Below are positions 9,401 to 15,653 of a stretch of DNA of 21,052 nt, piece after piece (within the stretch, counting starts at the first letter, position 1; every line of letters begins with the position of its first letter). Source of the DNA: a virus; the IMG/VR virus record IMGVR_UViG_3300006753_000100, positions 1-21,052 of that record, one strand, 5' to 3'. The notes under the pieces were generated by a model. It did no database searches. It saw only the letters and a list, made by a program, of their open reading frames with translations, and had not been told where the DNA came from. The translations under genes and the position numbers were made by a program.

Positions 9401-12400
9401 CGGTTCTTGGCTTGCTGATAGAATGAGTCAGGGAAATCCAATGGCAGCATTATCAAATAATTTAGCAGGACTCTATTATTTTCTCTGGATGGGAGGAAAG
9501 CCTACTACTGCAATTAGAAACTTGTCTCAGCATATATTGATAATGGGAGAAGTTGGCCCAAAATACTTTGCAGAAGGTATAGCACTTCGTTTTACAGAAG
9601 AAGGCAGGAAGGCAGTTAACGAAAAATCATATACGTGGAGAGGTCGTAAATCTGCTAAGTCTGCTGCTACAGTTCCGGGGTTTGAAGATTCTATGATACG
9701 GGGGAAGACTAAAAAGGTTGTAGATGCAGCCTTATATGCCTTTAACAAAGCAGATGAGCAGAATGTAAAGAACGGCTTCTTATCTGGGTATGCAGAGGCA
9801 AAGGACTTACTTACTAAGGCGAATAATGAGTTGCCCGAAGGGGATAGATTATCTCAAGAAGAACTCTATGATTATCTAGTATGGAGGGGAGATGAGGTAG
9901 CCAATGATACTCAATACCTCTACACAAAACTTAATGCCATGTCCGTAAGCCGTAGCGGGTTGGGCAAAGTTTTCTCCATTCTAACAACGTGGACATCGAA
10001 CTGGTTAGAGTTAATGATTAAGTGGGTATCCAAAAGGCCATCCATTGCTTACCAACAGTTTGAAAAGAGAACTGGCGGGAAGGTGGCAGTTAAGAACTGG
10101 TCATCAACCTACAAGTCAATTATATTGTATATGGTTATACTTGGTCTTACGTATGCGCTGAAAGAGAGAGAGAGGATAAAGGCATGGGAATATACGGGGA
10201 TAACTTCACTCAGGTATCTTGCGGATATAGCAGGTGGCGATTTCCCAGGACTTGAAATCCCAGGCGCGGTAGCCAATATTGTTGCGGGTATCACCACTGA
10301 TGATTCACGAAGATTAAAAACGGGTTGGGACTCGTTAATGAGAACCCTCCACCCCAGTGTTATTCAACAGATAACTAAGGTGACTAGCGGTGAACGTGAT
10401 TGGCTGACATTGCTCTTTTATCTTGAGGGTAAGGATTTCTACATTAAGCAATTAGAGAACAAGTGGGAGAAGGGTTGGGAAGAATATGAGTCTCTGGGAT
10501 TACCTGAAGATACTAGCAGTATGACAGATGAGGAAATAGCAAAATTTGGGAGAATAGCATCGAAAGAAAGGAATAAATATCGGAAAGCCAATCCCCAGAT
10601 AGAAGCTCAGATGTTCGTTGCCAGTAAGTTCACTACCCTTTCATCTGATGAAGCAAGGGCTGAAGTCCTGAGAATCATCGAAAAGAATGAACTTGATACC
10701 GAACTGATAGACGGTTATGAAAAAGTCTTTGGTGTTGATACTAATAAGAAGTTTATCAAGGTAAAGAAGTCACTCGGGACTGTGGAGTTGGAGGATACTG
10801 GCGAGCAGAAGTTAAAGGAGAACGGTGAACTGGATTACTACACTACCTCTAACTTCGCCTCATATGTTAATGAACAGGAGAATATTGTCGGTCGGTACAA
10901 GATAGAAAAAGATGGCAATCTGTTGGCGGTTGAATATCTTAAAGCAAAAGACTCGTTTGTTCAGTTTGATAACCTCACTACAGGTGATGCAAGGACTTTA
11001 TTCAGGCAACAGTTCCCTGATGTTGAGGCTCAATTATATTTGTGGGGCAGGATAGCATCATTCAAGAATCCGAATAGCGCCACAATACTCTTAGGTTTAA
11101 TGGAGAAATATAATATACCGCCGGAGTCTATTCCTGCATTTCTTGATAAACCTGAGAGGTATGACGAAATATTCTCTAAGAAGTTTGAAATACAGCAAAA
11201 ATCATTTGAATTAGATGCGGAGTACGAGGGTTTTGGTTTAGAAACCTCACCTAACTATATCAGTCGTGATGAGACAATCAGGGTAGATGGAGAGGAAGTC
11301 AGTAGTCGCAAGTATGCCAGGGCGCAGTTTAAGGAGGAACATCTTGATTGGTGGGCTGACCAGAAGCGCATTGAGGCTATAGACAATGAAGTGCCTGACA
11401 AGTTGGATGGGATGAACGGGATAGATGCTTGGGCTGAAAGATGCACAAATGCCATTGAATATGGTGTGAATAGCCCACAGGACAAAGTATGGTATCTTGA
11501 CCATCCTGAAACTTACAAGTGGGCAATAGAAAATAACTTGCGCGAAGATACTATCCGTGATTGGAATGAACCAGTGTTGCGGATTGATAATGAATTTGCC
11601 GAGCAGGATGATGTTTATGATGAGATAGACTCTGATGCCGTTAATCCCAAAACAAGACTCTCCTTGAGACTTGAGTACCTTCTTGAAAATGAAGAATACC
11701 GCAAGGCAAGGCGTAGAAGGGACGCGCTTAAGTGGGATGGCGCTGATAAGGAAATCATTAGTTCTCATGTAGAGTATGGCGAGAGATTCCTGAATGACGA
11801 TACTGGTTCTAGTTCTGCTGCTAAATTATGGAGAAGCAATAACACAGCATACGAAACTTTTAGAACTGGCATCCCAGAGGGTGATCCAGGACATCTGAAG
11901 GAACTAGATTTAGAGAATCGTCCTGTATGGCAGATTGATGTTGGCTACGCCAAAGAGGAGGCCGAGTATGAAGCTATAGACCCTGATACCAGAAACCCAT
12001 CAACAGGGGTGTTACACCGAACTGAGTGGCTACAGAAGCCAGAGAATGATGAGTACCGCAAAGCTAGGCACCGGCGTAAGGGCTATAAACTTAATAACAG
12101 CAAGACTGGCTACGAATTTCCAGATACACTGGTAGAAGATTATGTATCCTTCATGGAACTTGGTGCCAAAGGCAAGCGTCAAGAGCGAATGTTACTTGAA
12201 GGTTATGACGCTGCGACTGGCACATACTCTCCATTTGCTCAGGCACTCTACGATGTTGGCAAAAAATCTGACTTGCCATTACCAGGAGAGGTCCCGGCAG
12301 TGCAATACGATGACATCTACGACCGGTATCCTGAGCGGTTTGATAGACTTGAGGGTGCTGGTAATTCCGAATCTATCTATTTCATAGAACAAGGTGATAA

Positions 12401-12962
12401 AGACCCGAGAACTGGTAGAACTCCGAGGGAACAGACAGTCCATGACTTACGCTTTAATAGGGACGGTAAACTCTCAAACTTGGGTATAGCTGAGATACGC
12501 AGGGATGGTTATGCCATATTTATGCCTGAAGAATATATTGAGCGATATGTCGATTGGGGCATACTAGAAAAAGAGGGTACACCTGATGACTGGCCAACCA
12601 CAAGGAATAACGAGCCACACATATGGTACGAAGATGATTGGTATTATATTGAGCATCCGAAGTTCTATGAAGTTCTCAAAGGGGTAATGCGTAAAGATGA
12701 TGCTAACTGGCACATGGATAGGGATAAGGAATACTGGAGTGAAATACCAAGTAGAGAAGTCTTTGACCTCTATGTGCAGTACGAGAAACTATCAACCGGC
12801 AAACTGCGTGAGGACTTCAGGTTTGAGCATAGAGACTTGGAAGCATGGGGGCAGAAAAAGTTTGGCTGGGAATCCATCACCGAAAAAAGAAGAAGGGCAA
12901 CGCTTTCGCCTTCAGAGAGGACTGAGGAGTGGGTAAGACGCATGGAGGGACTGTTAGAATAG
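3465..12962 (+). CDS. Giant multidomain polyvalent virion-type protein (3165 aa)
   Basis: One uninterrupted 9.5-kb frame. In order: an unrecognised charged N-terminus (1-330); a region with membrane-like segments (about 471-527, 564-595 and 648-670); an ADP-ribosyltransferase-like domain (734-853); a class I methyltransferase (905-1046); a Cys-motif domain (about 1085-1545); a zincin-like metallopeptidase domain (1560-1702); a long helical region with NYIPHLF (1849-1855) and a hydrophobic helix (2218-2232); and an acidic repetitive C-terminus (2340-3165). Pro-rich linkers sit at about 712-730, 868-885, 1045-1085 and 1703-1735. The build matches 'polyvalent' phage proteins, which are packaged in virions and injected with the genome. 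The start has GAGGAA 8 bases upstream. It follows the portal and precedes the scaffold and coat genes, the usual place for head-associated proteins. Individual domain activities are untested inferences. Confidence 0.85.
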   Translation: MPKIQIGGTRRRKKSRDLDALRKWETDAEAALEWIAEEAASFRREAEEDTLTNLLAKHFEATEDKPFTLDTEQARAYGFKIPDTWKVKAYGELTDKGGGSSQVSARFSEITPTGWEIDADLNVLSPSGEQYNLEDIKTWEDADKTATGLLGRYWRQWENEWKGMAPPSEEKQPYLWREWIKTETDAIPDAISEETVDMARAEPTGIIWDSEKELYVPATLDLQVTRDFYTRFPELLPEGISPALTFDEFDALIAEQSLKMEQFNESMLAVFPELLSSIPKDQHDNITSAFVNEVIVNPEVQDIFTNTVLEIGRTAETELLLKTFNLSDSDIDEFFGIPSDAEIIETPQSVVRPEPEWENALTGEIITQSEIDKRFPKGSEIGLDEWRLTAETGRNYWNVFKIFGEGLTKLPKQLAASVATAVQSFGGASVVNKDWADNLVKEANTDLNKFVQDTIDQYGGMRLPINVDDIAMLPQNMAFSLTSMGAGLVTGGPIALLPVPYARAAAWGVGSIASGAAAFNMASYQIMQQYLELKNEEMKGTADRELTLEEENTLKRDFAGLATKYGLWEAVPEAISNLAFAKLLTLPLGKMIGKNMASQVLQKVAGMYGQELLTETITQKGQSAVEIEAGLREGEITWVEAFKEIAPQTFLLTTVLGGAGSISVAAVSRIKKSLKQEISEEPLFKEINNNITEDVFAEVEAHAAEVEVAAEPIVTPTEPGVTPTPPKGVEGEAFLYHVTPTEYVEGIKEHGLVPMARPSNWVKAGDKTRYGKGEIYTFENQTDAARFAASMDWEVNGEMGSGKISIVRLKRTGDWTIDTNDPIMQAGRKGNWLKTMIGVKAEDIDVSVPLTNEVTKQLTRLDPEVNLFGIPTPEVTPTPQSVTPEADEISQVTQTDRAAGAVGAKAITPRHVGQTSSKGETILDFGSGKVPIHTDVLREQGFNVTPYDIGKNVVEGVHDVNALTKTYDTVFASNVINVAPSKAFLRKTLGEISGSVKEGGRAVFNYPVDPRKLKLSNAEMEAIIKEFFPSVTKVGGTAQAPIWEASGVTPTPVTEPVVAPEVTPSVEAAPAQPVAEAGEPSTLDPSALQDIQPFSVEEIQATFNVDADVAVAIDFIAREAALDLSKVKLSSQPTRAEDALWQLAPKYQAMLEANRANEPIVQEALATQKLMDNEPTLWKLNPTKRWFEANAEYVYSVDPDLLCQRSEGTDAAVHYLKQLLGQRYTKDMGWEVITRANEQDLQTPCPQCFVFSGRTKTGTSHQKKYLVGLGGYSGEIIRLDQTTIDRLGDEGWNLLRHFSSADFKVEHTAGMVMEFMDAANRGLAVGGYSKQGDVARIFGDANFYVNLSVGRNIQIGMDMNEAIALRNKYDSVGIIYVPFHNDEMLEALRNSNVDHVIGWHTSGQQIKELATKVSGKIVNYQTERLPALKGDPRQKGAPPHLRVKVSEAKGDVETYVRLTEERGLVKPYNTIYDLLGDNEKHLYMKLVGVEYGKFGQQMPFKLPDPSKVNFDFIPEAIKNRKVSLAATDSDFIKIAKQMVSEVQAGTFTRGDATPLVEQGSLVLQQDTRGSTEFLKDGTAIIRGLESADVSTGIHEIAHVIRRQLVNRDVPATGRKLTTEQIELVEKWAGAKNGKWTTTAEEKFAKGFERYLRDGKAPNKKLEAVFAQFKQWLTSIYRNLRKSKMDIKISTEMRQVFDKILGAEAVTQPAEVVAPEREIVAEGGVPVSPDALVPQGVVDNIGVIKDIGIKEKGRTSRKVFERMGLPVLARSLQVAEVLVLEEKIQGSKELRKIFGSIDKKKWSIIFRKADSGESLTGLLWEEKRAVNHVRKWADVWADRKNLPREKRIKNYIPHLFEQEMIDQLKRGEDIAPELALMLEERTKSGITDPFLKKRLGAVGFIEDPVRAMEAYEAAALRVIYYEPLLQKISAIANDSKQPKSVRDWLKEYSRRLTDEPSTMDKESNTTILEGAEIIRKLPGIGSWLADRMSQGNPMAALSNNLAGLYYFLWMGGKPTTAIRNLSQHILIMGEVGPKYFAEGIALRFTEEGRKAVNEKSYTWRGRKSAKSAATVPGFEDSMIRGKTKKVVDAALYAFNKADEQNVKNGFLSGYAEAKDLLTKANNELPEGDRLSQEELYDYLVWRGDEVANDTQYLYTKLNAMSVSRSGLGKVFSILTTWTSNWLELMIKWVSKRPSIAYQQFEKRTGGKVAVKNWSSTYKSIILYMVILGLTYALKERERIKAWEYTGITSLRYLADIAGGDFPGLEIPGAVANIVAGITTDDSRRLKTGWDSLMRTLHPSVIQQITKVTSGERDWLTLLFYLEGKDFYIKQLENKWEKGWEEYESLGLPEDTSSMTDEEIAKFGRIASKERNKYRKANPQIEAQMFVASKFTTLSSDEARAEVLRIIEKNELDTELIDGYEKVFGVDTNKKFIKVKKSLGTVELEDTGEQKLKENGELDYYTTSNFASYVNEQENIVGRYKIEKDGNLLAVEYLKAKDSFVQFDNLTTGDARTLFRQQFPDVEAQLYLWGRIASFKNPNSATILLGLMEKYNIPPESIPAFLDKPERYDEIFSKKFEIQQKSFELDAEYEGFGLETSPNYISRDETIRVDGEEVSSRKYARAQFKEEHLDWWADQKRIEAIDNEVPDKLDGMNGIDAWAERCTNAIEYGVNSPQDKVWYLDHPETYKWAIENNLREDTIRDWNEPVLRIDNEFAEQDDVYDEIDSDAVNPKTRLSLRLEYLLENEEYRKARRRRDALKWDGADKEIISSHVEYGERFLNDDTGSSSAAKLWRSNNTAYETFRTGIPEGDPGHLKELDLENRPVWQIDVGYAKEEAEYEAIDPDTRNPSTGVLHRTEWLQKPENDEYRKARHRRKGYKLNNSKTGYEFPDTLVEDYVSFMELGAKGKRQERMLLEGYDAATGTYSPFAQALYDVGKKSDLPLPGEVPAVQYDDIYDRYPERFDRLEGAGNSESIYFIEQGDKDPRTGRTPREQTVHDLRFNRDGKLSNLGIAEIRRDGYAIFMPEEYIERYVDWGILEKEGTPDDWPTTRNNEPHIWYEDDWYYIEHPKFYEVLKGVMRKDDANWHMDRDKEYWSEIPSREVFDLYVQYEKLSTGKLREDFRFEHRDLEAWGQKKFGWESITEKRRRATLSPSERTEEWVRRMEGLLE
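4875..5475 (+). other. Membrane-interacting region of the giant protein
   Basis: Codons about 471-670 of the giant protein contain three low-charge, Gly/Ala/Leu-rich stretches: a long one around GAGLVTGGPIALLPVPYARA and the following GSIASGAAAF, one around NLAFAKLLTLPLG, and one around TFLLTTVLGGAGSISVAAV. Such segments in internal virion proteins are thought to insert into the host membrane during genome ejection. A translocation role is an inference; the stretches could also pack as a soluble helical core. Confidence 0.45.
5625..5638 (+). repeat. 14-bp direct repeat in VTPTP linker, copy 1
   Basis: GTTACACCCACCCC, encoding VTPTP in the linker just before the ADP-ribosyltransferase-like domain. 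It is identical to the copy at 6087-6100 after that domain. A weaker relative (GTAACCCCTACGCC) lies at 6606-6619 after the methyltransferase. Confidence 0.8.
5664..6023 (+). other. ADP-ribosyltransferase-like domain of the giant protein
   Basis: Codons about 734-853. The opening FLYHVTPTEYVEGIKEHGL (H737) followed by a Pro and an LxP-like turn is the signature style of ADP-ribosyltransferase/KptA-like folds. A second element, IYTFENQTDAARF (Y776), fits the conserved aromatic strand and helix, and KISIVRLKR fits the next core strand. Phage ADP-ribosyltransferases modify host proteins such as RNA polymerase early in infection, so an injected effector is a reasonable idea. The third catalytic residue (often Glu) was not located with certainty. 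The domain is flanked by VTPTP linkers on both sides, as expected of an independent module. Confidence 0.5.
6087..6100 (+). repeat. 14-bp direct repeat in VTPTP linker, copy 2
   Basis: Second exact copy of GTTACACCCACCCC. It lies in the linker between the ADP-ribosyltransferase-like and methyltransferase domains, in the same codon phase as copy 1, so recombination between the copies would delete the first domain cleanly in frame. Confidence 0.8.
6177..6602 (+). other. Class I SAM-dependent methyltransferase-like domain of the giant protein
   Basis: Codons about 905-1046. Motif I is ILDFGSGK (922-929; D924, G926, G928), which would bind S-adenosylmethionine. An acidic residue ends strand 2 in TPYDI (D948). 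The strand-4 region is YDTVFASNVINVAPS (967-981), and KEGGRAVFNYP fits the strand-5 area. Similar 'NVLNV' methyltransferases are a recurrent module in large phage polyvalent proteins, as I recall. The substrate (DNA, RNA or protein) cannot be read from the sequence; the NVINV segment is not a DPPY/NPPF-type DNA N-methyltransferase motif IV. Confidence 0.65.
6717..8099 (+). other. Cysteine-motif domain of unknown function in the giant protein
   Basis: Codons about 1085-1545. It contains LCQRSEG (C1203) and TPCPQCFVFSGR (C1245, C1248), three cysteines that could hold a metal or Fe-S centre. These are followed by FMDAANRGLAVGGYSK, RIFGDANFYVNLSV, EAIALRNKYDSVGIIYVPFH and VDHVIGWHTSG (H1395, H1400). 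I recall this combination (Cys triad, then 'LRxKY..vGtI.v', then 'id.VIp.H.Sg') from uncharacterised segments of very large ORFs in gut and environmental phages. It does not contain a CxxxCxxC radical-SAM motif, so I do not assign an enzyme class. Confidence 0.5.
8142..8570 (+). other. Zincin-like metallopeptidase domain of the giant protein
   Basis: Codons about 1560-1702. The zinc-binding HExxH is HEIAH at 1594-1598, with E1595 as candidate catalytic base. It is preceded by ADVSTGI, a context I recall from phage polyvalent proteins. A downstream helix AEEKFAKGFERYL supplies E1640 or E1641 as a third ligand of gluzincin type. This is followed by KQWLTSIYRNLR, the usual end of this domain. 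It might process virion proteins or the giant protein itself, or cleave a host target; none of these is shown by the sequence. Confidence 0.65.
10482..12950 (+). other. Repetitive acidic C-terminal region of the giant protein
   Basis: Codons about 2340-3160, Glu/Asp/Arg/Tyr/Trp-rich. Two copies of an 'NP/FPxxEAQ...' helix unit occur: NPQIEAQMFVASKFTTLSS (from about 2373) and FPDVEAQLYLWGRIASF (from about 2514). A second unit occurs at YDEIDSDAVNPKTRLSLRLE (about 2719) and again at YEAIDPDTRNPSTGVLHRTE (about 2836). Both copies continue into a near-identical EYRKAR(R/H)RR stretch. A related EIPSREVFDLYVQYEKL unit is near 3098 and resembles EFPDTLVEDYVSFMEL near 2885. The region is probably a helical solenoid-like extension with a structural or packaging role. 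Confidence 0.55.
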
Positions 12963-12989
12963 TCAATTACAAAATAGAAGGAGGTTACA

Positions 12990-13688
12990 ATGACGGACGG
13001 AACTACTAACCAGATGGACACTTCGGGCAAGCAGAAACTTACTGCAATACCGGATACTTCTGATGGGGTGCAGGGAACTTCAGGAGACAAGACTTATACA
13101 GAGTTAGAAGTCAAGAAAATGATGAGTGACAAACTTGCTCAAGTTGGCAGGGAGGCTAAAACATTAGAAACACAGAAAGCTGAACTGGAACAGCGAGAGG
13201 GGGAACTTGCTCAATGGCGCAGGGAAAAGGACGAGGCAGAATACGAGGCTGCTAGAGGTGACCCTGACGCTCTCAATATCTATCAGCGAAAAAAGGATAT
13301 GGAAAAGCGCGAAAACGCATTGTCTAAAAGAGAGATCGCGGTAGAGCGCGAGAAACTGGAACACCAGATAGAGATTGAGAGTGCAAGGGAATACGTTAAG
13401 GAAAAGGTAATCTTTGATATAGCAGAGAAGTATGGCGTAGATGCCGATGTGCTTAATGACTTAGACCTGCCGCCCGACAAATTGGAGAAGGTAGCTGCTA
13501 AGATGACTAATACAGAACTAACCGGGATAGACAGGGCAACAACCGCTCCAAAAACTAAACGAGACTCTGGTATGACGATTGGTGGCAGAACCTCATTTAG
13601 CCGAGAGCAAATCAGAAACCATGAATTCTTCATAGCAAACAAAGAGGCGATCCTTGAGGCTCAGAGGCTTGGCAGAATCACTAATTAA
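12990..13688 (+). CDS. Capsid scaffold-like protein
   Basis: A 232-residue, highly charged protein immediately upstream of the coat gene. Residues about 37-140 are predicted-looking coiled coil (Glu/Lys/Arg/Gln-rich, e.g. LETQKAELEQREGEL and KREIAVEREKLEHQ). The N-terminus (1-35) is Gly/Ser/Thr/Asp-rich and probably disordered. The C-terminal segment FIANKEAILEAQRLGRI ends in a helix-plus-GRI pattern I recall from phage scaffold-like proteins. It would chaperone coat assembly into the procapsid and then leave. The start is firm: AAGGAGG lies just upstream of the ATG. Position and composition support the call; there is no catalytic motif, so it is not a protease-scaffold fusion. Confidence 0.75.
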   Translation: MTDGTTNQMDTSGKQKLTAIPDTSDGVQGTSGDKTYTELEVKKMMSDKLAQVGREAKTLETQKAELEQREGELAQWRREKDEAEYEAARGDPDALNIYQRKKDMEKRENALSKREIAVEREKLEHQIEIESAREYVKEKVIFDIAEKYGVDADVLNDLDLPPDKLEKVAAKMTNTELTGIDRATTAPKTKRDSGMTIGGRTSFSREQIRNHEFFIANKEAILEAQRLGRITN

Positions 13689-13704
13689 ATAAAGGAGAAA
13701 GAAT

Positions 13705-14562
13705 ATGGCTTTATCAGCTAGAGTTCCAAGCGGTGCAGATACCGCTGGTTTTGTACCGGAAATTTGGTCTAATCTGGTACTTGAAGCAGTGCATAACCAA
13801 CTAGTATGTTGGGGAGCAATAGACGGCCGATGGCAGTCTGACCTAAAGAAGGGCGATACCGTAAATATCGGTATTGTTAACACCGTTGCGGCTTCGGAAG
13901 TTGTGGTAGGCACTAAAGCCACGTCACTTGACCCGGCTACTGGCACTAAAGTGCCGCTAATTGTCAACCAGTGGTGGCAGGCGCCTGTCGATGTCGACTA
14001 TATGACTATCCGGCAATCGCAAGTAGATTGGGCGGCACAAGCACAAAGAGAAGCAGCCTACGCGGTAGGCAAGAAAATGGATACTACCATTGCAACCTTG
14101 TTTAGCACGCTTGGCGGTAGTACTTATCCTAACTCTGATGGTGCAACGCTGGATGATGACACGCTGTTATCACTAGTGCAAACACTGGACGAGGCAGATG
14201 TGCCACGAGATGGGCAGAGATTCCTAATCATTGATCCTTCAGCTCTTGTTGACATACTAAAAATAGATAAGTTCATCGCAGCTCAGTATGTCAATATCGG
14301 TGCCGTAACCAACGGTATTGTCGGCACAACCCCGGTCTATGCTTGCCAAGTGCGTATTACCAACAATTTGGTAGCCGCAACTACTGGTAGCTATGGTGTG
14401 ATGATGCACCGCTACGCTATCGCTGGTGCTGCTCAGATGGAACCGTCCTGGGTCAAAGAATACGAGGACTTGCATCTGCGGCGATATCAGTCTGAAGCGC
14501 TCTGGGGCGTCAAGGAAGTCCGAGATACCTTCGGCAAAGCATTTTACACAAGGAGTGCGTGA
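13705..14562 (+). CDS. Major capsid protein (HK97-fold-like)
   Basis: A 285-residue protein directly after the scaffold gene, with the build of a small HK97-fold coat. It has an N-terminal arm ending in VPEIWSNLVLEAVHNQLV, then KKGDTVNIGIV (E-loop/P-domain start), then VDYMTIRQSQVDWAAQ before the long spine helix (YAVGKKMDTTIATLF). The A-domain contains LDEADVPRDGQRFLIIDPSAL, split here as LDEADVPRDG and RFLIIDPSAL. NGIVGTTPVYACQ follows, a segment that in relatives reads like 'G.i.G..vy.sn'. I recall this arrangement from many phage coats. The start has AAAGGAG 7-8 bases upstream. The stop TGA (14560-14562) overlaps the next ATG. No separate maturation protease gene is adjacent. Confidence 0.9.
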   Translation: MALSARVPSGADTAGFVPEIWSNLVLEAVHNQLVCWGAIDGRWQSDLKKGDTVNIGIVNTVAASEVVVGTKATSLDPATGTKVPLIVNQWWQAPVDVDYMTIRQSQVDWAAQAQREAAYAVGKKMDTTIATLFSTLGGSTYPNSDGATLDDDTLLSLVQTLDEADVPRDGQRFLIIDPSALVDILKIDKFIAAQYVNIGAVTNGIVGTTPVYACQVRITNNLVAATTGSYGVMMHRYAIAGAAQMEPSWVKEYEDLHLRRYQSEALWGVKEVRDTFGKAFYTRSA

Positions 14563-14795
14563 TGCCAATATACGGTTATATCTGCGATACTTGCAATACT
14601 GGTGATGAGATTTATGCTCCAATGGCTCATACCGCACCTTTATGTTGCGGTGTTCCTATGCGGAGACTCTTTGATACCAGATACTTAGTTAAGATGAAGT
14701 ATCCCATGTGGGTTGACCGTATGGACGAGATTCACAAAAAGCAACAGTCCCGAGGAGAACGCCTGAGAATGGTACACCCTGCCGAGGTTCTGTAA
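14562..14795 (+). CDS. FmdB-like zinc-ribbon protein
   Basis: A 77-residue protein starting MPIYGYICDTC, the hallmark of FmdB-family zinc ribbons. C8 and C11 form the first knuckle and C28-C29-G the second; the usual CxxC is compressed to CC, a form that also occurs in phage copies as I recall. It continues MRRLF and then a basic helix. I chose the ATG at 14562, which overlaps the coat stop (TGATG) and has AGGAG 6 bases upstream. The GTG at 14559 would be too close to that site. The role in phages is unknown: it may bind nucleic acid or regulate late expression. Linkage to the coat gene suggests co-expression with it. Confidence 0.7.
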   Translation: MPIYGYICDTCNTGDEIYAPMAHTAPLCCGVPMRRLFDTRYLVKMKYPMWVDRMDEIHKKQQSRGERLRMVHPAEVL

Positions 14796-14813
14796 GCGAA
14801 TAAGTAAGCGTAG

Positions 14814-14858
14814 GAGAGAAAAGAACTCCGCTCCAATGCGCTATAAAAGATAAGGAGC
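14814..14858 (+). promoter_or_regulatory. Leader with possible SD-masking stem
   Basis: In the 69-bp gap before 14865, GCTCC (14830-14834) can pair with GGAGC (14854-14858), which contains most of the AAGGAG ribosome site of the next gene. An upstream GGAG (14814-14817) can pair instead with CTCC at 14826-14829 or 14831-14834. The competing stems are only 4-5 bp, so this is weak evidence for translational control. Confidence 0.25.
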
Positions 14859-14864
14859 AATAAT

Positions 14865-15593
14865 ATGCCGCAACAAGAAAAAATATATAGGGATCTAGAG
14901 TTTAGAGGAGTTGCCAATAATACCAATAACATCGTTGGCAATATCAATCCTGACAAGAAGTATGTTTCCTACGACTTCACCGAGTTGGCGCTTGATACGA
15001 CTGAAAACTATACTCAGAATATTGACACTACTTCAGCGATAGCATTAGCCAGCGGAGGTGTGACCCTTACCACGGCTGTTACCGACAACAAGGTCTGTAC
15101 ACAAGCCCACGGTGGCATCTGGTGGTATCCAGCCAAAAACCCGGTAACTGAAATGAGGTTCCAACTTGATGTAGTTACTACGGTAGCTATATTCTCCGGT
15201 TTTTCAGATGCGGTTACTGAGGGTGCTGGTACGATGCCATTTGCCCTGTCTGTTGCAACTCTAACTGATACCTGTAGCAATGGTGCCGGGTTTCTCTTCG
15301 ATACAGACCAGACAGCCGACTATTGGAACTGTGTTAATACAAAGGCTGGCACCCAGGCTTTCACGCAGTTAGCCTCAACCTATGTTCCAGCAGCTAACAC
15401 CGATATAGTACTCAGGACGGTGTTAGATTCTGACGGCAATGCCAATTTCTACTATAACGGACAGCATGTCCACTACAAGGCCAGTGCCGTTACTGCCAAC
15501 GTCCCGTACGTTCCGTTCTTCGGCATCAAGAATATGAGCGCTGCTGCTCATGTAGCCACTTTGAAATATGTCCGTTGTTGGCAGGACATGTAA
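14865..15593 (+). CDS. Lectin-like beta-sandwich virion protein
   Basis: A 242-residue, Thr/Ala/Asn-rich protein. After a short N-terminal tail, alternating strands run to the end. Segments such as MRFQLDVVTTVAIFSGFSD, AGFLFDTDQTADYWNCVN and GNANFYYNGQHVHY fit a concanavalin/jelly-roll-like virion protein of the kind I recall in tailed phages (strand, 'F.D', 'gFlfD', 'fy.nG..V'). Its place two genes after the coat suggests an abundant capsid decoration or head-fibre protein. The start has AAGGAG 7 bases upstream (14852-14857). No enzymatic motif is seen. A tail or adsorption role is the alternative. Confidence 0.6.
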   Translation: MPQQEKIYRDLEFRGVANNTNNIVGNINPDKKYVSYDFTELALDTTENYTQNIDTTSAIALASGGVTLTTAVTDNKVCTQAHGGIWWYPAKNPVTEMRFQLDVVTTVAIFSGFSDAVTEGAGTMPFALSVATLTDTCSNGAGFLFDTDQTADYWNCVNTKAGTQAFTQLASTYVPAANTDIVLRTVLDSDGNANFYYNGQHVHYKASAVTANVPYVPFFGIKNMSAAAHVATLKYVRCWQDM

Positions 15594-15605
15594 TCTAGTT
15601 AACCA

Positions 15606-15637
15606 ATGGGGGGTGGGCTTAATAACCCACTCCCCAT
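15606..15637 (+). promoter_or_regulatory. 12-bp stem-loop after the beta-sandwich gene
   Basis: ATGGGGGGTGGG (15606-15617) pairs with CCCACTCCCCAT (15626-15637) over 12 bp with one G-T wobble, leaving an 8-base loop CTTAATAA. It lies 12 bases past a stop codon and 16 bases before the next start. No T-run follows on either strand, so it is not a canonical intrinsic terminator. It could instead stabilise the upstream mRNA's 3' end or attenuate transcription. Confidence 0.6.
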
Positions 15638-15653
15638 AACATGGAGGTAGTTT

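Noticed and set aside
11247-11768. 173-codon minus-strand open frame
   Set aside because: A shadow of the repetitive, Glu/Asp-rich end of the giant gene; no motif and no ribosome-site evidence.
3465-12962. Tape-measure protein as the identity of the giant gene
   Set aside because: It lies between portal and scaffold, not after tail-tube genes, and contains enzyme-like domains rather than a continuous coiled coil.
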